A stretch of DNA of 64,000 bases from Stutzerimonas azotifigens (GTDB taxonomy: Bacteria; Pseudomonadota; Gammaproteobacteria; Pseudomonadales; Pseudomonadaceae), in assembly GCF_013522725.1 (NCBI RefSeq), contig NZ_JAAMRF010000003.1, positions 372,001 to 436,000 on the forward strand, given 5' to 3'. Below the pieces are notes generated by a model. It saw only the letters and a program-made list of their open reading frames with translations, was not told the DNA's origin and searched no databases. The first letter of the stretch is position 1; every line of letters begins with the position of its first letter. Below, one piece after another: positions 16,498 to 24,166 of this stretch. The translations under genes and the position numbers were made by a program.

Positions 16498-17472
16498 GTG
16501 GAAAAAGTCCTGGTCAGCGCGTGCCTGCTGGGTGCCCGGGTGCGATACAACGGCTCGGACAAGGCCATCACCGATGACGTGCTCGACCGCTGGGTCGCCG
16601 AGGGTCGGCTCGTGTCGCTGTGTCCCGAGGTTGCGGCCGGCTTGCCGACCCCACGCCCGCCGGCGGAGATTCGAGGCGCTGGCGGTGGTGCCGTTCTGCG
16701 AGGCCAGGCGCAGGTGGTCGATGCCCTGGGCGACGATGTCAGCCAGGCCTTCGTCAGAGGCGCCGAGCAGGCGCTGGCGCTGGTACGCGAGCACCGCATC
16801 CGCGTCGCCGTGCTCACCGAGCGCAGCCCCTCGTGCGGCAGTTCGCTGATCTACGACGGAGGCTTCGGCGGCGTGACACGCCCGGGCGAAGGGACCACGA
16901 CCGCGCTTTTGCGCGAGCACGGGGTCGAGGTATTCAACGAGGGGCAGCTGGGCGAGGCCGCCGCCTGCCTGAGCCGCTTCGACGACGAGGCGGGCTCGCA
17001 TAGGACCGCCAACCCACTTTTCAGGGAGTCACCCATGCAGATTCGCGACGCTGTCGCAGCCGATGTCGAGGCGATCGGTCAGCTGCTGGCCGATCTTGAT
17101 TATCCGCCGGATGTGGGGCTCCAAGCGCGCCTGCAGCGCCTGACCGAGCACCCTGACGCACGGACCCTGGTCGCCGTGGACGGAGAGCGACTGCTCGGGC
17201 TGCTGTCGCTGCACTTCATTCCGCAGCTGGCGCTGCCCGGCGCCTTCTGCCGGATCAGCTACCTGTGCGTGGACGAGCGCGCTCGCAGCCTTGGCGTCGG
17301 CGCGCTGCTGGAATCGACGGCCCAGCGACTCGCCCGCGAACGTGGCTGTGACCGTCTGGAGGTGCATTGCCACGAGCGGCGTACCCGCGCCCACGCCTTC
17401 TATGCCCGGCAGGGCTATGTGGAATCGCCCAAATACCTGATCAAGCCGCTGAGGGAGGCCGGAGATGCCTGA
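16498..17472 (+). CDS. Fusion of DUF523/TudS-type Fe-S protein with a GNAT acetyltransferase
   Basis: 324 residues in one frame, GTG start. Residues 1-165 are DUF523, whose studied member TudS is a [4Fe-4S] thiouracil desulfurase; the three expected cysteines are C9 (SACLLG), C42 (SLCPEV) and C113 (SPSCGSS). Residues 180-324 are a GNAT N-acetyltransferase (MQIRDAV start, CRISYLCVDERARSLGVGALL acetyl-CoA loop, AHAFYARQGYVESP). An ATG at 17035 for the second domain has its own GGGAG site 7 nt upstream, so a free GNAT may also be made. These families are normally separate proteins, so loss of a stop codon or a frameshift may have joined two neighbouring genes. Confidence 0.8.
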   Translation: MEKVLVSACLLGARVRYNGSDKAITDDVLDRWVAEGRLVSLCPEVAAGLPTPRPPAEIRGAGGGAVLRGQAQVVDALGDDVSQAFVRGAEQALALVREHRIRVAVLTERSPSCGSSLIYDGGFGGVTRPGEGTTTALLREHGVEVFNEGQLGEAAACLSRFDDEAGSHRTANPLFRESPMQIRDAVAADVEAIGQLLADLDYPPDVGLQARLQRLTEHPDARTLVAVDGERLLGLLSLHFIPQLALPGAFCRISYLCVDERARSLGVGALLESTAQRLARERGCDRLEVHCHERRTRAHAFYARQGYVESPKYLIKPLREAGDA

Positions 17473-17941
17473 GGCGCGCCACGTCCTGGCAGCTGGCCTG
17501 CTGGCATCCCTGTTGTCGGGCTGCGGACTGTGGTTCGGCGCGGGCGAAGGCGAGGTCAGCCGCGCACTGGTTCTCGCGCTACGCGAGCGTAATAGCGAAC
17601 CCATCACCCTTGCCGAACTGACGCGCTTCCCCTGGGACGAGCTGCTGCTGTTCGCGCCTTACACCCCTCAAGCATCGGTCTGCCAGGCCCTCGCGCTGTC
17701 CCGCGCGCGGTGCGCCCTGGTGGCCAGGGGCGAGTCGAGCAGCGATGGCGAAATGCTGATGGTGTTTCGCGAAGCCGGGCAGGTGGTGCACAGCGAGATG
17801 CACCTGCGTTCGCATGGCGATTTCCTGCCGCTGCCCGATGCGCACCTCACGCCGGCGACGGCGGTGTTCGACGTGGTTCAGGATGGTGATGGGGCCGGTG
17901 GACAACCCTGGCTCAGGCTGCGTGTGAAGGGTGGGGCCTGA
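17465..17941 (+). CDS. Predicted lipoprotein of unknown function
   Basis: 158 residues. A signal sequence with lipobox LLSGC (Cys near residue 20) predicts a lipid-anchored protein. After that comes an acidic, mixed region with two cysteines (SVCQALALSRARCALV) and no recognised domain. The DELLLFAPYT and SHGDFLPLPDA segments recall a small family of Pseudomonas hypothetical lipoproteins. The ATG overlaps the end of the TudS-GNAT gene by 8 nt, so it is probably translated from the same message. It ends about 100 nt before the convergent phoQ. Confidence 0.65.
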   Translation: MPEARHVLAAGLLASLLSGCGLWFGAGEGEVSRALVLALRERNSEPITLAELTRFPWDELLLFAPYTPQASVCQALALSRARCALVARGESSSDGEMLMVFREAGQVVHSEMHLRSHGDFLPLPDAHLTPATAVFDVVQDGDGAGGQPWLRLRVKGGA

Positions 17942-18043
17942 CGGCGAATAGCCCATCCGCAGGGCCTGTGGCGCATGCCTTGCGAAACACCCATCGCAGA
18001 AGCCTTCCAGATCGAAAAAACCCGCCTTATAGACCGCTCCCGC

Positions 18044-19438
18044 TCAGTCCAAACCGATGCGAATCCGGAAGGCCGCGCCGCCGAGGGGCGATTCGCCGAG
18101 GCTGAGCTCGCCGCCGTAGCTGTCGATGATGTCCTTGACCACGGCCAGGCCGATGCCCTGGCCGGGGTGTTGCAGGTCGAGCCGCTCGCCGCGCTGGAGA
18201 ATGCGCGCGCGCTGGTCGACCGGAACGCCAGGACCGTCGTCCTCGATGCTCAGCAGCAGCTCGCCGTCACCTTCGACGCTGATGCGGATGTGCTTGAGGC
18301 AGAGCCGGTAGGCGTTTTCCAGCAGGTTGCCGAGCATTTCCATCAGCGCGCCGCGCTCCATCGGCACCCGGCAATGGCGCCCGACCTGCATTTCAACCTC
18401 GACCCGCTTGTCGTGGTAGACCTTGTCCAGCGTGTTGCAGAGGCTTTCGAGCAGCGGCAGCAGCTCGACGCGGTAGCGCACCAGGCCGCTCTTGCCCAGG
18501 CTGGCGCGCTGCAGCTGATAGCCGATCTGCTGGCTCATGCGCTCGATCTGGCTCTGCATCACCTGGGCCTGTTCCCGGCTGTCCGGATGGGTGGCGATCA
18601 CATCGCCCACGCCCTGGAGTACGGTCAGCGGGGTTTTCAGACTGTGCGCCAGGTCGCCCAGGGAGTTGCGGTACTGTTCGCGCTGGCGGCGCTCGCTTTC
18701 CAGCAGGCGGTTGAGCGAGCGCGTCAGGCGCAGCAGTTCCCGCGGATGGCGGTCGCTGAGTTCCTGGCTCTGGCCGGCTTCGATACTGTCGAGTTCGGCG
18801 CTCAGGCGCCGCAACGAGCGAAAGCCCCAGGTCAGCCCCAGCCAGAGCAGCACCAGCAAGACCAGCAAACCGCCGCCGAGCCAGCGGTAAAGCTGGCGGC
18901 GGAAGTCGGTGAACATGCCCTGGTATTCGCTGGCCGGCTGCATGGTGATGAAGCTGAAGGCACTGTCCGGGCCGTTGTCCAGCTGCAGCTCGACGTCGTA
19001 GACGAAGTATTCCTCGCCGGTGGCATCGTGGATGCGTACGAACTCGGTGACGCCACCCTGATAGCGGGCGCGATAGTCGATGGATTCGTCCACTGCCGAG
19101 CCGGAGCTCCAGACCAGCGTGCCGTTGCGGTCGAAGATGTAGCCGAGCAGACGCGCCTCGGGGAGGTTGAATTCCTCGTAGGGCAGGCGCTCGGGCATCT
19201 CCAGGCGGCCGTCTTCCAGTCGCGCGGCGGTGATCAGGGTGCTGGCGTCGGCGGCCAGGCGCTGTTCGATCACCCCCTGCATGGTCAGTCGAAAGGCGCC
19301 CTGCAGGGCCGGCAGCAAGGCGAGCATGAAGAGGATGGCCAGGCAGGCGGCACCCAGCATCAGGCGCGTGCGCAGCGACATCTCGCCCCGCGAGATGGCC
19401 CGGCCCCGCAGCAACAGCCGCTGCAGGCGTCGGGTCAC
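18044..19438 (-). CDS. phoQ: Sensor histidine kinase PhoQ
   Basis: 464 residues. TM1 (about 27-47), an acidic periplasmic sensor (48-186), TM2 (187-206), HAMP, then the kinase core: phospho-acceptor H265 in LAHSLKTPL, N box (GNLLENAYRL), G1 (IEDDGPGVP) and G2 (GQGIGLAVVKDI). PhoQ senses low divalent cations and antimicrobial peptides and phosphorylates PhoP. The start is a GTG at 19438 overlapping the phoP stop (GTGA); the longer ATG frame would lie inside phoP. It is the third gene of oprH-phoP-phoQ. Confidence 0.9.
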   Translation of the reverse strand: MTRRLQRLLLRGRAISRGEMSLRTRLMLGAACLAILFMLALLPALQGAFRLTMQGVIEQRLAADASTLITAARLEDGRLEMPERLPYEEFNLPEARLLGYIFDRNGTLVWSSGSAVDESIDYRARYQGGVTEFVRIHDATGEEYFVYDVELQLDNGPDSAFSFITMQPASEYQGMFTDFRRQLYRWLGGGLLVLLVLLWLGLTWGFRSLRRLSAELDSIEAGQSQELSDRHPRELLRLTRSLNRLLESERRQREQYRNSLGDLAHSLKTPLTVLQGVGDVIATHPDSREQAQVMQSQIERMSQQIGYQLQRASLGKSGLVRYRVELLPLLESLCNTLDKVYHDKRVEVEMQVGRHCRVPMERGALMEMLGNLLENAYRLCLKHIRISVEGDGELLLSIEDDGPGVPVDQRARILQRGERLDLQHPGQGIGLAVVKDIIDSYGGELSLGESPLGGAAFRIRIGLD

Positions 19439-20112
19439 CGGCAGCGCTCGGTGAACAGATAGCCGAGCCCGCGGACGGTCTCGATCGGTTTCATCTGGCA
19501 CTGGGTTTCTAGCTTGCGCCGCAGGCGCCCGACCAGCACCTCGATGACGTTGGGGTCGCGTTCCTCGTCGTCCGGATAGAGTTGCTCCATCAGGCGCTCC
19601 TTGGCGACCACCTGCTGCTGGTGGCGCATCAGGTATTCGAGGATGCGGTATTCATAGGCCGTCAGGTTCAGCGGTTCGTCGCCGGCCAGCGCCTGCTTGC
19701 GGTTGAGGTCGAGCTTGAGCGGCCCCGCCTCGATGGTGGCCTGGGTGAAGCCCGACGAGCGCCGCAACAGGGCGTTCATCCGCGCTTCGAGCTCTTCGAA
19801 CTGGAACGGTTTGACCACATAATCGTCGGCGCCGGCGGCCAGGCCTTCGACCTTGTCCTGCCAGTTGCCGCGTGCTGTCAGAATAAGGATTGGGAAGCGC
19901 TTGCCGTGGCTGCGCAGCTGACGGATCAGGTCCAGCCCGCTGATACCCGGCAGACCCAGATCGATGACGGCCAGGTCATGGTTGTATTCCTGGGTTCGAT
20001 ACAACGCCTCTTCGGCGTTGGGGACCGCATCGACCACATGACCGCTCTCGCCAAGCCGGGTCTGCAAGTGGTGGCGCAGCAGCGCCTCGTCTTCCACCAC
20101 CAGCATCTTCAT
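19435..20112 (-). CDS. phoP: Response regulator PhoP (OmpR family)
   Basis: 225 residues: an N-terminal receiver (MKMLVVEDEALLRHHL, phospho-acceptor Asp in LAVIDLGLPG, Lys in ADDYVVKPF) and a C-terminal winged helix (LTAYEYRILEYLM, VLVGRLRRKLE, ETVRGLGYLF). It activates Mg-limitation and envelope-remodelling genes, including its own operon in P. aeruginosa. The ATG at 20112 was chosen because the receiver begins there. It lies 85 nt downstream of oprH, with a strong hairpin in between, and overlaps phoQ by 4 nt. Confidence 0.93.
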   Translation of the reverse strand: MKMLVVEDEALLRHHLQTRLGESGHVVDAVPNAEEALYRTQEYNHDLAVIDLGLPGISGLDLIRQLRSHGKRFPILILTARGNWQDKVEGLAAGADDYVVKPFQFEELEARMNALLRRSSGFTQATIEAGPLKLDLNRKQALAGDEPLNLTAYEYRILEYLMRHQQQVVAKERLMEQLYPDDEERDPNVIEVLVGRLRRKLETQCQMKPIETVRGLGYLFTERCR

Positions 20113-20157
20113 CCTGTGCTCCCATGCAAACGGCCGGAAAAAGGCCGGCCAATAGGT

Positions 20158-20185
20158 GCGGCCGGGCATGGCCCGGCCGCTTTTT
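20158..20185. terminator. Perfect 10-bp hairpin between oprH and phoP
   Basis: GCGGCCGGGC, loop ATG, GCCCGGCCGC (20158-20180), flanked by five T on the plus strand (20181-20185). On the operon (minus) strand the T run precedes the stem, so it is not a textbook terminator for oprH, but a hairpin this stable could pause or partly end transcription, or protect the oprH 3' end, so that OprH is made in excess of PhoPQ. Confidence 0.5.
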
Positions 20186-20197
20186 CCAGAACTCGAC

Positions 20198-20800
20198 TTA
20201 GAAGTGGTAGTTCAAGCCGAGGTAAACCTGCTTGGTGCTGTGCAGGTCGATCGAGCCCAGTTTGCTGCCGCCGTGTTCGGAGACTTCAGTGCTCGCGTTG
20301 CTGCGCATGTAGCGGTAACCGGCTTCAACGGACGCCTGGTCGCCAAGCTGCTGCAGGATACCGGCCTGCATGCCGATCAGGTAGCCGACATCGGTGTCAC
20401 GGCTGTAACCGCGCGATTCCTGCTCCAGCTTGGTCAGACCGGCGCTGGCACCGCCGAACAGGCGGGTGGTATCGCCCAGCGGGATGAAGTGGTCATAGCT
20501 GGCGGCCAGGTTCTGCTGGCGCAGCTTGAGGCTGCTGCCGTAGTCGTCCGACACGTTTTCGTAGGTCAGGTAGTAACGGCCTTCGTCGGTCATCTGGCCG
20601 CCGCGGATGCCCCAGGTGCCGCTGTTCTTGATCACGTCATCAAACTGGGGGTAGTTCATGTTCTGCTTCAGCGCGCCGGAGCGGTCGATGTTGGTGGTGC
20701 TTTCGCCCCAGGTGAAGCCGACGAAGTTGTCAGCAGCCTGGGCGCCTACGGCGAATACACTGAGGGTGGTGGCCAGAGCCAGGGTATGCAGTTTGTTCAT
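20198..20800 (-). CDS. oprH: Outer membrane protein OprH
   Basis: 200 residues, identical in length to P. aeruginosa OprH and clearly the same protein: signal peptide ending VGAQA, mature start ADNFVGFTWGE, then GTWGIRGGQ, LRQQNLAASYD, a GYRYMRSNASTEV segment, KLGSIDLHS and a terminal YHF typical of an outer-membrane beta-barrel. OprH is an eight-stranded barrel that binds LPS and stabilises the outer membrane when Mg is scarce. It heads the oprH-phoP-phoQ operon, with an AAGGAG ribosome site and a set of PhoP half-sites upstream. Confidence 0.95.
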   Translation of the reverse strand: MNKLHTLALATTLSVFAVGAQAADNFVGFTWGESTTNIDRSGALKQNMNYPQFDDVIKNSGTWGIRGGQMTDEGRYYLTYENVSDDYGSSLKLRQQNLAASYDHFIPLGDTTRLFGGASAGLTKLEQESRGYSRDTDVGYLIGMQAGILQQLGDQASVEAGYRYMRSNASTEVSEHGGSKLGSIDLHSTKQVYLGLNYHF

Positions 20801-20858
20801 CGGTAACTCCTTTCCAAGGCAGCGGTTGCTGTACGGGAGTTACTTTGCCCCAGGGGTA

Positions 20859-20897
20859 CTGAACGCTTGCTGAACCCCTGCTGAACCTCACCTGAAC
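20859..20897 (-). promoter_or_regulatory. Four phased PhoP half-sites in the oprH promoter
   Basis: Read on the minus strand, GTTCAG occurs four times at an exact 11-bp period (complement CTGAAC starting at 20859, 20870, 20881 and 20892), i.e. hexamers separated by 5 bp. Direct repeats of this type, one helical turn apart, are what PhoP-class regulators bind. The last copy lies about 60 nt from the oprH ATG, and a weak CAAAGT -10 element follows about 11 nt further on, as expected for an activated promoter. Confidence 0.75.
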
Positions 20898-20997
20898 GAG
20901 TAGCCGAACAGCGGCGGGGGCGGCGACAACCGCCAGTGAGGCTGGATTGGCGTAGGTCAGGAGGCGTGCCCCTTTTGCGGTCAAGACTAGGTGCCCC

Positions 20998-21039
20998 GAC
21001 CGCTCCCACGAAGACTGCGCACTGACTGTGGGAGCGGTC
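20998..21039. repeat. REP-like inverted repeat
   Basis: GACCGCTCCCAC (20998-21009) and its exact complement GTGGGAGCGGTC (21028-21039), separated by 18 nt; a second, tight inverted repeat GCGGTC-AC-GACCGC overlaps its right arm (21034-21047). GTGGGAGCGGTC-type sequences are common intergenic repeats in Pseudomonas. No other copy was noticed in this window. Confidence 0.55.
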
Positions 21040-21097
21040 ACGACCGCGAGCTTTCAAGGGGGGGCTGGGCTTCCCTCACCCCTAAGCCGGGCGCCCC

Positions 21098-21120
21098 AAC
21101 CTCTCCCCCGAGGAGAGGTT
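21098..21120. terminator. Stem-loop downstream of the SDR gene
   Basis: AACCTCTCC, loop CCCGA, GGAGAGGTT: a perfect 9-bp stem, 38 nt beyond the stop of the SDR gene on the minus strand. No T run follows on that strand, so it may be a 3'-end or repeat structure rather than an efficient terminator. Confidence 0.4.
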
Positions 21121-21158
21121 TAGATCGCATGGGCGCTCAGGCCTCCGGCCGGGTGAGG

Positions 21159-22163
21159 TCAGTGACGTTTGCGGCCGACCAGGGAGAACAGCGCCAGCGC
21201 GCCGAGCGCCACCGCCGCGGTGGTCGCGATCGGATGCTGCGAGGCGCGGGTGTAGAGGCTGCTCTGGGCGACGTGCCCGGGATAGCGTCCGGAGGCGTGG
21301 CCGTCCACGGTGGGGTCGGCCGCATGCAGGGCACCCTCGCGGTTGCTGTCGGGCTTGCCGCTCTGAAGCCAGTCGTAGATGAAGCTGCGGCGCACCCAGT
21401 CGGTCAGGCGCGGCGCATTCTCGGCCAGCCGCGACATCAGCTTGGCATTGCCGATGTACACGTCGCGCTGCGGATGTTCGGCGGCGTGCAGGATCGCCTG
21501 GGCGACGACTTCCGGGGCATAGACCGGTGGCGGGAAGATGGGCGCGCTGGGCATGATGTTTTTCGAATGGTCCATGAACTGTGTATCGGTGGATGCCGGC
21601 CGCACCAGCGTGACCGAAATCGGCGTCCCGGATTTTTCCAGTTCCAGGCGCAGCACGTCGGTCATCGCCTTGATGGCGTGCTTGCTGGCGCTGTAGCTGG
21701 CGTGGAAGGGCAGCGCCGCCACCGATTCGACGCTGCCGATGTTGATCAGCGCGCCCCCCTTGTTGCGCAGGTGCTCGACCGCGATGGCCGAACCATAGTG
21801 AGTGCCCCAGAAGTTGGTCTGCATGACGCGGCGGCTGTCCTCGTCGCTGACCTGGTCGAAGCGGCCCCAGATCGAGGTGCCGGCATTGTTGATCCAGGTA
21901 TCGAAGCCGCCGAAGCGGGCCATGGTCTCCCGGGCGACGCGTTCCAGATCCTCGCGCTCGCCAACATCGGCCACCACGTAGAGCACGTTGTCGCCGCTCT
22001 TGAGTTCGCGCTCGATTTCTACCAGGGCCTCTTCGTTGCGCGCCACCAGTACCACTTTCGCGCCGGCGTCGACGGCCATCCGTGCGGTCGCCAGGCCGAT
22101 GCCGCTCGACGCTCCGGTGATGACGATGACCTGCTCGCGCAGCGGTTTGAGAGTAATGGACAT
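21159..22163 (-). CDS. SDR-family oxidoreductase with C-terminal membrane segment
   Basis: 334 residues. The Rossmann dinucleotide motif is GASSGIG (about 17-23), followed by NNAGTS and the catalytic YSASK (Y..XK) triad. The core is a short-chain dehydrogenase/reductase of about 250 residues; the extra C-terminal part runs through a linker and ends in a hydrophobic segment ATTAAVALGALALFSLVGRKRH, so the enzyme is probably held at the membrane by its tail. The substrate is unknown. The ATG at 22163 has a GGAGGTCTCC ribosome site; the gene is alone, divergent from the acyltransferase. Confidence 0.87.
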   Translation of the reverse strand: MSITLKPLREQVIVITGASSGIGLATARMAVDAGAKVVLVARNEEALVEIERELKSGDNVLYVVADVGEREDLERVARETMARFGGFDTWINNAGTSIWGRFDQVSDEDSRRVMQTNFWGTHYGSAIAVEHLRNKGGALINIGSVESVAALPFHASYSASKHAIKAMTDVLRLELEKSGTPISVTLVRPASTDTQFMDHSKNIMPSAPIFPPPVYAPEVVAQAILHAAEHPQRDVYIGNAKLMSRLAENAPRLTDWVRRSFIYDWLQSGKPDSNREGALHAADPTVDGHASGRYPGHVAQSSLYTRASQHPIATTAAVALGALALFSLVGRKRH

Positions 22164-22446
22164 GGAGACCTCCAGTTCTGGCGGCCGTCGCGGCCGCAAA
22201 AAGGGTATCGGTTCCTAGTAGAAGCCACTGCCCGTGCGGGGTTCCGCCCGGTGGATGGGCGGCACCGCGAGCGCCGATACGCGGTTCCCAGCCGTTTCGT
22301 ATCAATTGCAACATTTCATGACAGGCGGCATGAACTCTTCTGATGGCCACCTGATCTCAGAGAGAAGCTGATCAGCACATGGGCTTCACACGTCGTGCCA
22401 GGCAAGGTCTTCGTGCGTCGTGCAAAACAATAAGGAGGGATTCGTC

Positions 22447-23625
22447 ATGCCAGCAGTCGCAAGCACAGCCGCCAAGGGGCGATTCGAGGTTCTGGACAGT
22501 TTCAGGGGAATTTGCGCGCTTGCCGTGGTGCTCTTCCACACGCAGATCCTGTTGAGCTTTTCGGAGCTGCCGCTGTTCCGACACGCCGACCTGTTCGTCG
22601 AGTTCTTCTTCGTACTGAGCGGTTTCGTCATGCACCACGCCTATGGCGGGCGGGTATTCGACCGGCAGGTATTCAAACGCTTCATCATCAGCCGGACCTT
22701 TCGCCTGTTTCCCCTGCACCTGACCATGCTGGCAGTGTTTATCGGGCTGGAGTTCGGCAAGCTCTGGGCCGAGCGCCACGGGTTCACCTTCAACGACCCG
22801 GCCTTCACTGGCAAGACCGCGCCCGGCGAGATCATCCCCAACGCGCTGCTGCTGCAGTCATGGTTCAACGGTTTCAACAGCGTCTCGTTCAACGTGCCGG
22901 CCTGGAGCATCAGCATCGAGTACTACTTGTACATGGTGATGGGCGTGGTTCTGCTGACGCTGCCACGCTACAGCGCCCAAGTATTCCTGCTGATGTCGCT
23001 GATCGCCTTCTCGGCGTTGTTCGTCAACCTCGAGCTGATCAAGCCCTTCATCTGGCGTGGCGCGTCCTGCTTCTTCGCCGGAGCGCTGGTGCACATGGTC
23101 TACAGGCGTATCCGGGCGTGGGTCGAGCGGATCGACGACCGTGCGCTGTTCAGCCTGCTCGAGGTGCTCTGCCTGCTGCTGATTTACCGGACGCTCACGA
23201 CCGAGGGCCAGCATCAGGGCCTGGTCGCCAGCCTGCTGTTCTGTGGGGTGATCCTGGTGTTCGCCTTCGAGCGCGGCATCGTGTCGGACCTGATGCGGCT
23301 GCGGTCCTTCGCCCGCCTGGGAGTGCTGTCGTTTTCCATCTACCTGACCCACGCCGCGGTGATCTTCGCCTTCACCAGCGCCGCGATGGTGCTGTCGAAA
23401 CTCACCGGCATGGAGCTGACGCGCATCCTGACCAAGCCTGGCAGCGACGAGATCATGCGCTACATCACCACCGGCAGCGTGACCGGCGATGTGTTGGTGA
23501 CCCTGCTGGAACTGGCGATCGTGCTGGCGGTGTCGTCCTTCACCTATCAGTTCATCGAACTAAAGGGCATCGAGTTCGGCAAGCGGCTGCTCAAGACCGG
23601 CCCGGTGCCGCTGTCCCAGCACTGA
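22447..23625 (+). CDS. Acyltransferase family 3 membrane protein
   Basis: 392 residues with about 10 membrane segments of the acyltransferase-3 (OafA/NodX/ExoZ) family. The hallmark start FEVLDSFRGICALAVVLFHT contains the conserved Arg and His; FVEFFFVLSGFVM and FRLFPLHLTML follow, then NVPAWSISIEYYLYMVMG. Members move acetyl or other acyl groups onto O-antigen, exopolysaccharide or lipids. The ATG at 22447 has a strong GGAGGG site. It stands alone and converges on the curli operon with only 9 nt between stops. The target glycan cannot be told. Confidence 0.88.
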   Translation: MPAVASTAAKGRFEVLDSFRGICALAVVLFHTQILLSFSELPLFRHADLFVEFFFVLSGFVMHHAYGGRVFDRQVFKRFIISRTFRLFPLHLTMLAVFIGLEFGKLWAERHGFTFNDPAFTGKTAPGEIIPNALLLQSWFNGFNSVSFNVPAWSISIEYYLYMVMGVVLLTLPRYSAQVFLLMSLIAFSALFVNLELIKPFIWRGASCFFAGALVHMVYRRIRAWVERIDDRALFSLLEVLCLLLIYRTLTTEGQHQGLVASLLFCGVILVFAFERGIVSDLMRLRSFARLGVLSFSIYLTHAAVIFAFTSAAMVLSKLTGMELTRILTKPGSDEIMRYITTGSVTGDVLVTLLELAIVLAVSSFTYQFIELKGIEFGKRLLKTGPVPLSQH

Positions 23626-23634
23626 GGGATCTGG

Positions 23635-23985
23635 CTAGGCGTCGTGCTGGTCGGGATAGGATCGCTGCAGGGGTGGTTGCTCGACACCATCGACCGACCA
23701 CTGCAGCTCGGCGTCGAGCTGCGCGCCGGGGCTGATGCCGAGCCGGTTGCGCAGCGGGCATTGCACCTGATCCGAAAGGATCATCTGGCCACCCTGGCTG
23801 GTCTGGCTGGTACCGGCCAGGCCCCTGGCCTTGACGGTCAAACGATAGTCGACCCGCTGGCCGTTGCCCCGCAGGCACAGCGCCAGTTCCACCCGCTGTT
23901 GTTCGACCGGCTCTAGCTGCAATTGCACGTCGACCCCGCCGGGCGCAGCGGCGATCAGCCAGCCGCCCAGGGCCATGCTCAACAT
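23635..23985 (-). CDS. Curli assembly chaperone, CsgC/CsgH-like
   Basis: 116 residues: short hydrophobic signal (MLSMALGGWLIAAA), then a small beta-sandwich-like sequence (VDVQLQLEPVEQQRVELALCLRG, QTSQGGQMILSDQVQCPL, LDAELQWSVDG) of the size and pattern of CsgC/CsgH, periplasmic proteins that keep curlin from polymerising too early. Placement at the end of a csg operon supports this. The ATG at 23985 has a poor ribosome site and overlaps by 7 nt the end of a 22-codon frame starting at 24046 with a good GAGGA site, so translation may be coupled to that leader or the true start may be frameshifted. Confidence 0.6.
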   Translation of the reverse strand: MLSMALGGWLIAAAPGGVDVQLQLEPVEQQRVELALCLRGNGQRVDYRLTVKARGLAGTSQTSQGGQMILSDQVQCPLRNRLGISPGAQLDAELQWSVDGVEQPPLQRSYPDQHDA

Positions 23986-24111
23986 CCGCGACGCCCGGCC
24001 CCGTGGAGCCGTGCCGCGGCGCCGCTGGCGAAAATGACGGTGCTCATGGCGATGTCCTCGATAGTCGGGTTGGGTCTGCGCCAGCGTGGCGGCTCGCTGT
24101 TACCGTGGCGT

Positions 24112-24134
24112 GACCGCCCACGCCACCGGCGGTC
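24112..24134. other. Stem-loop between curlin gene and chaperone gene
   Basis: GACCGCC, 9-nt loop, GGCGGTC: a perfect 7-bp stem 33 nt after the curlin stop, without a T run on the operon strand. It could stabilise the 3' end of the curlin message, which is needed in large amounts, relative to the downstream chaperone gene. Confidence 0.35.
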
Positions 24135-24166
24135 TCGCCGAACATGGCGTGAGCACGCGGGCGGGC

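Larger units (their letters stand above)
20801..21158. other. Intergenic region with oprH promoter and inverted repeats
   Basis: A 358-nt stretch without a gene. It holds the oprH promoter with four PhoP half-sites (20859-20897), a 12-bp inverted repeat of REP type (20998-21039) and a 9-bp stem-loop (21098-21120) behind the SDR gene. I see nothing else in it. Confidence 0.7.

Noticed and set aside
20859..20897. Regularly spaced short repeats that might be a small CRISPR array
   Set aside because: The units are only 6 bp with 5-bp spacers, lie at promoter distance from oprH and fit a PhoP-type direct repeat; no cas genes.
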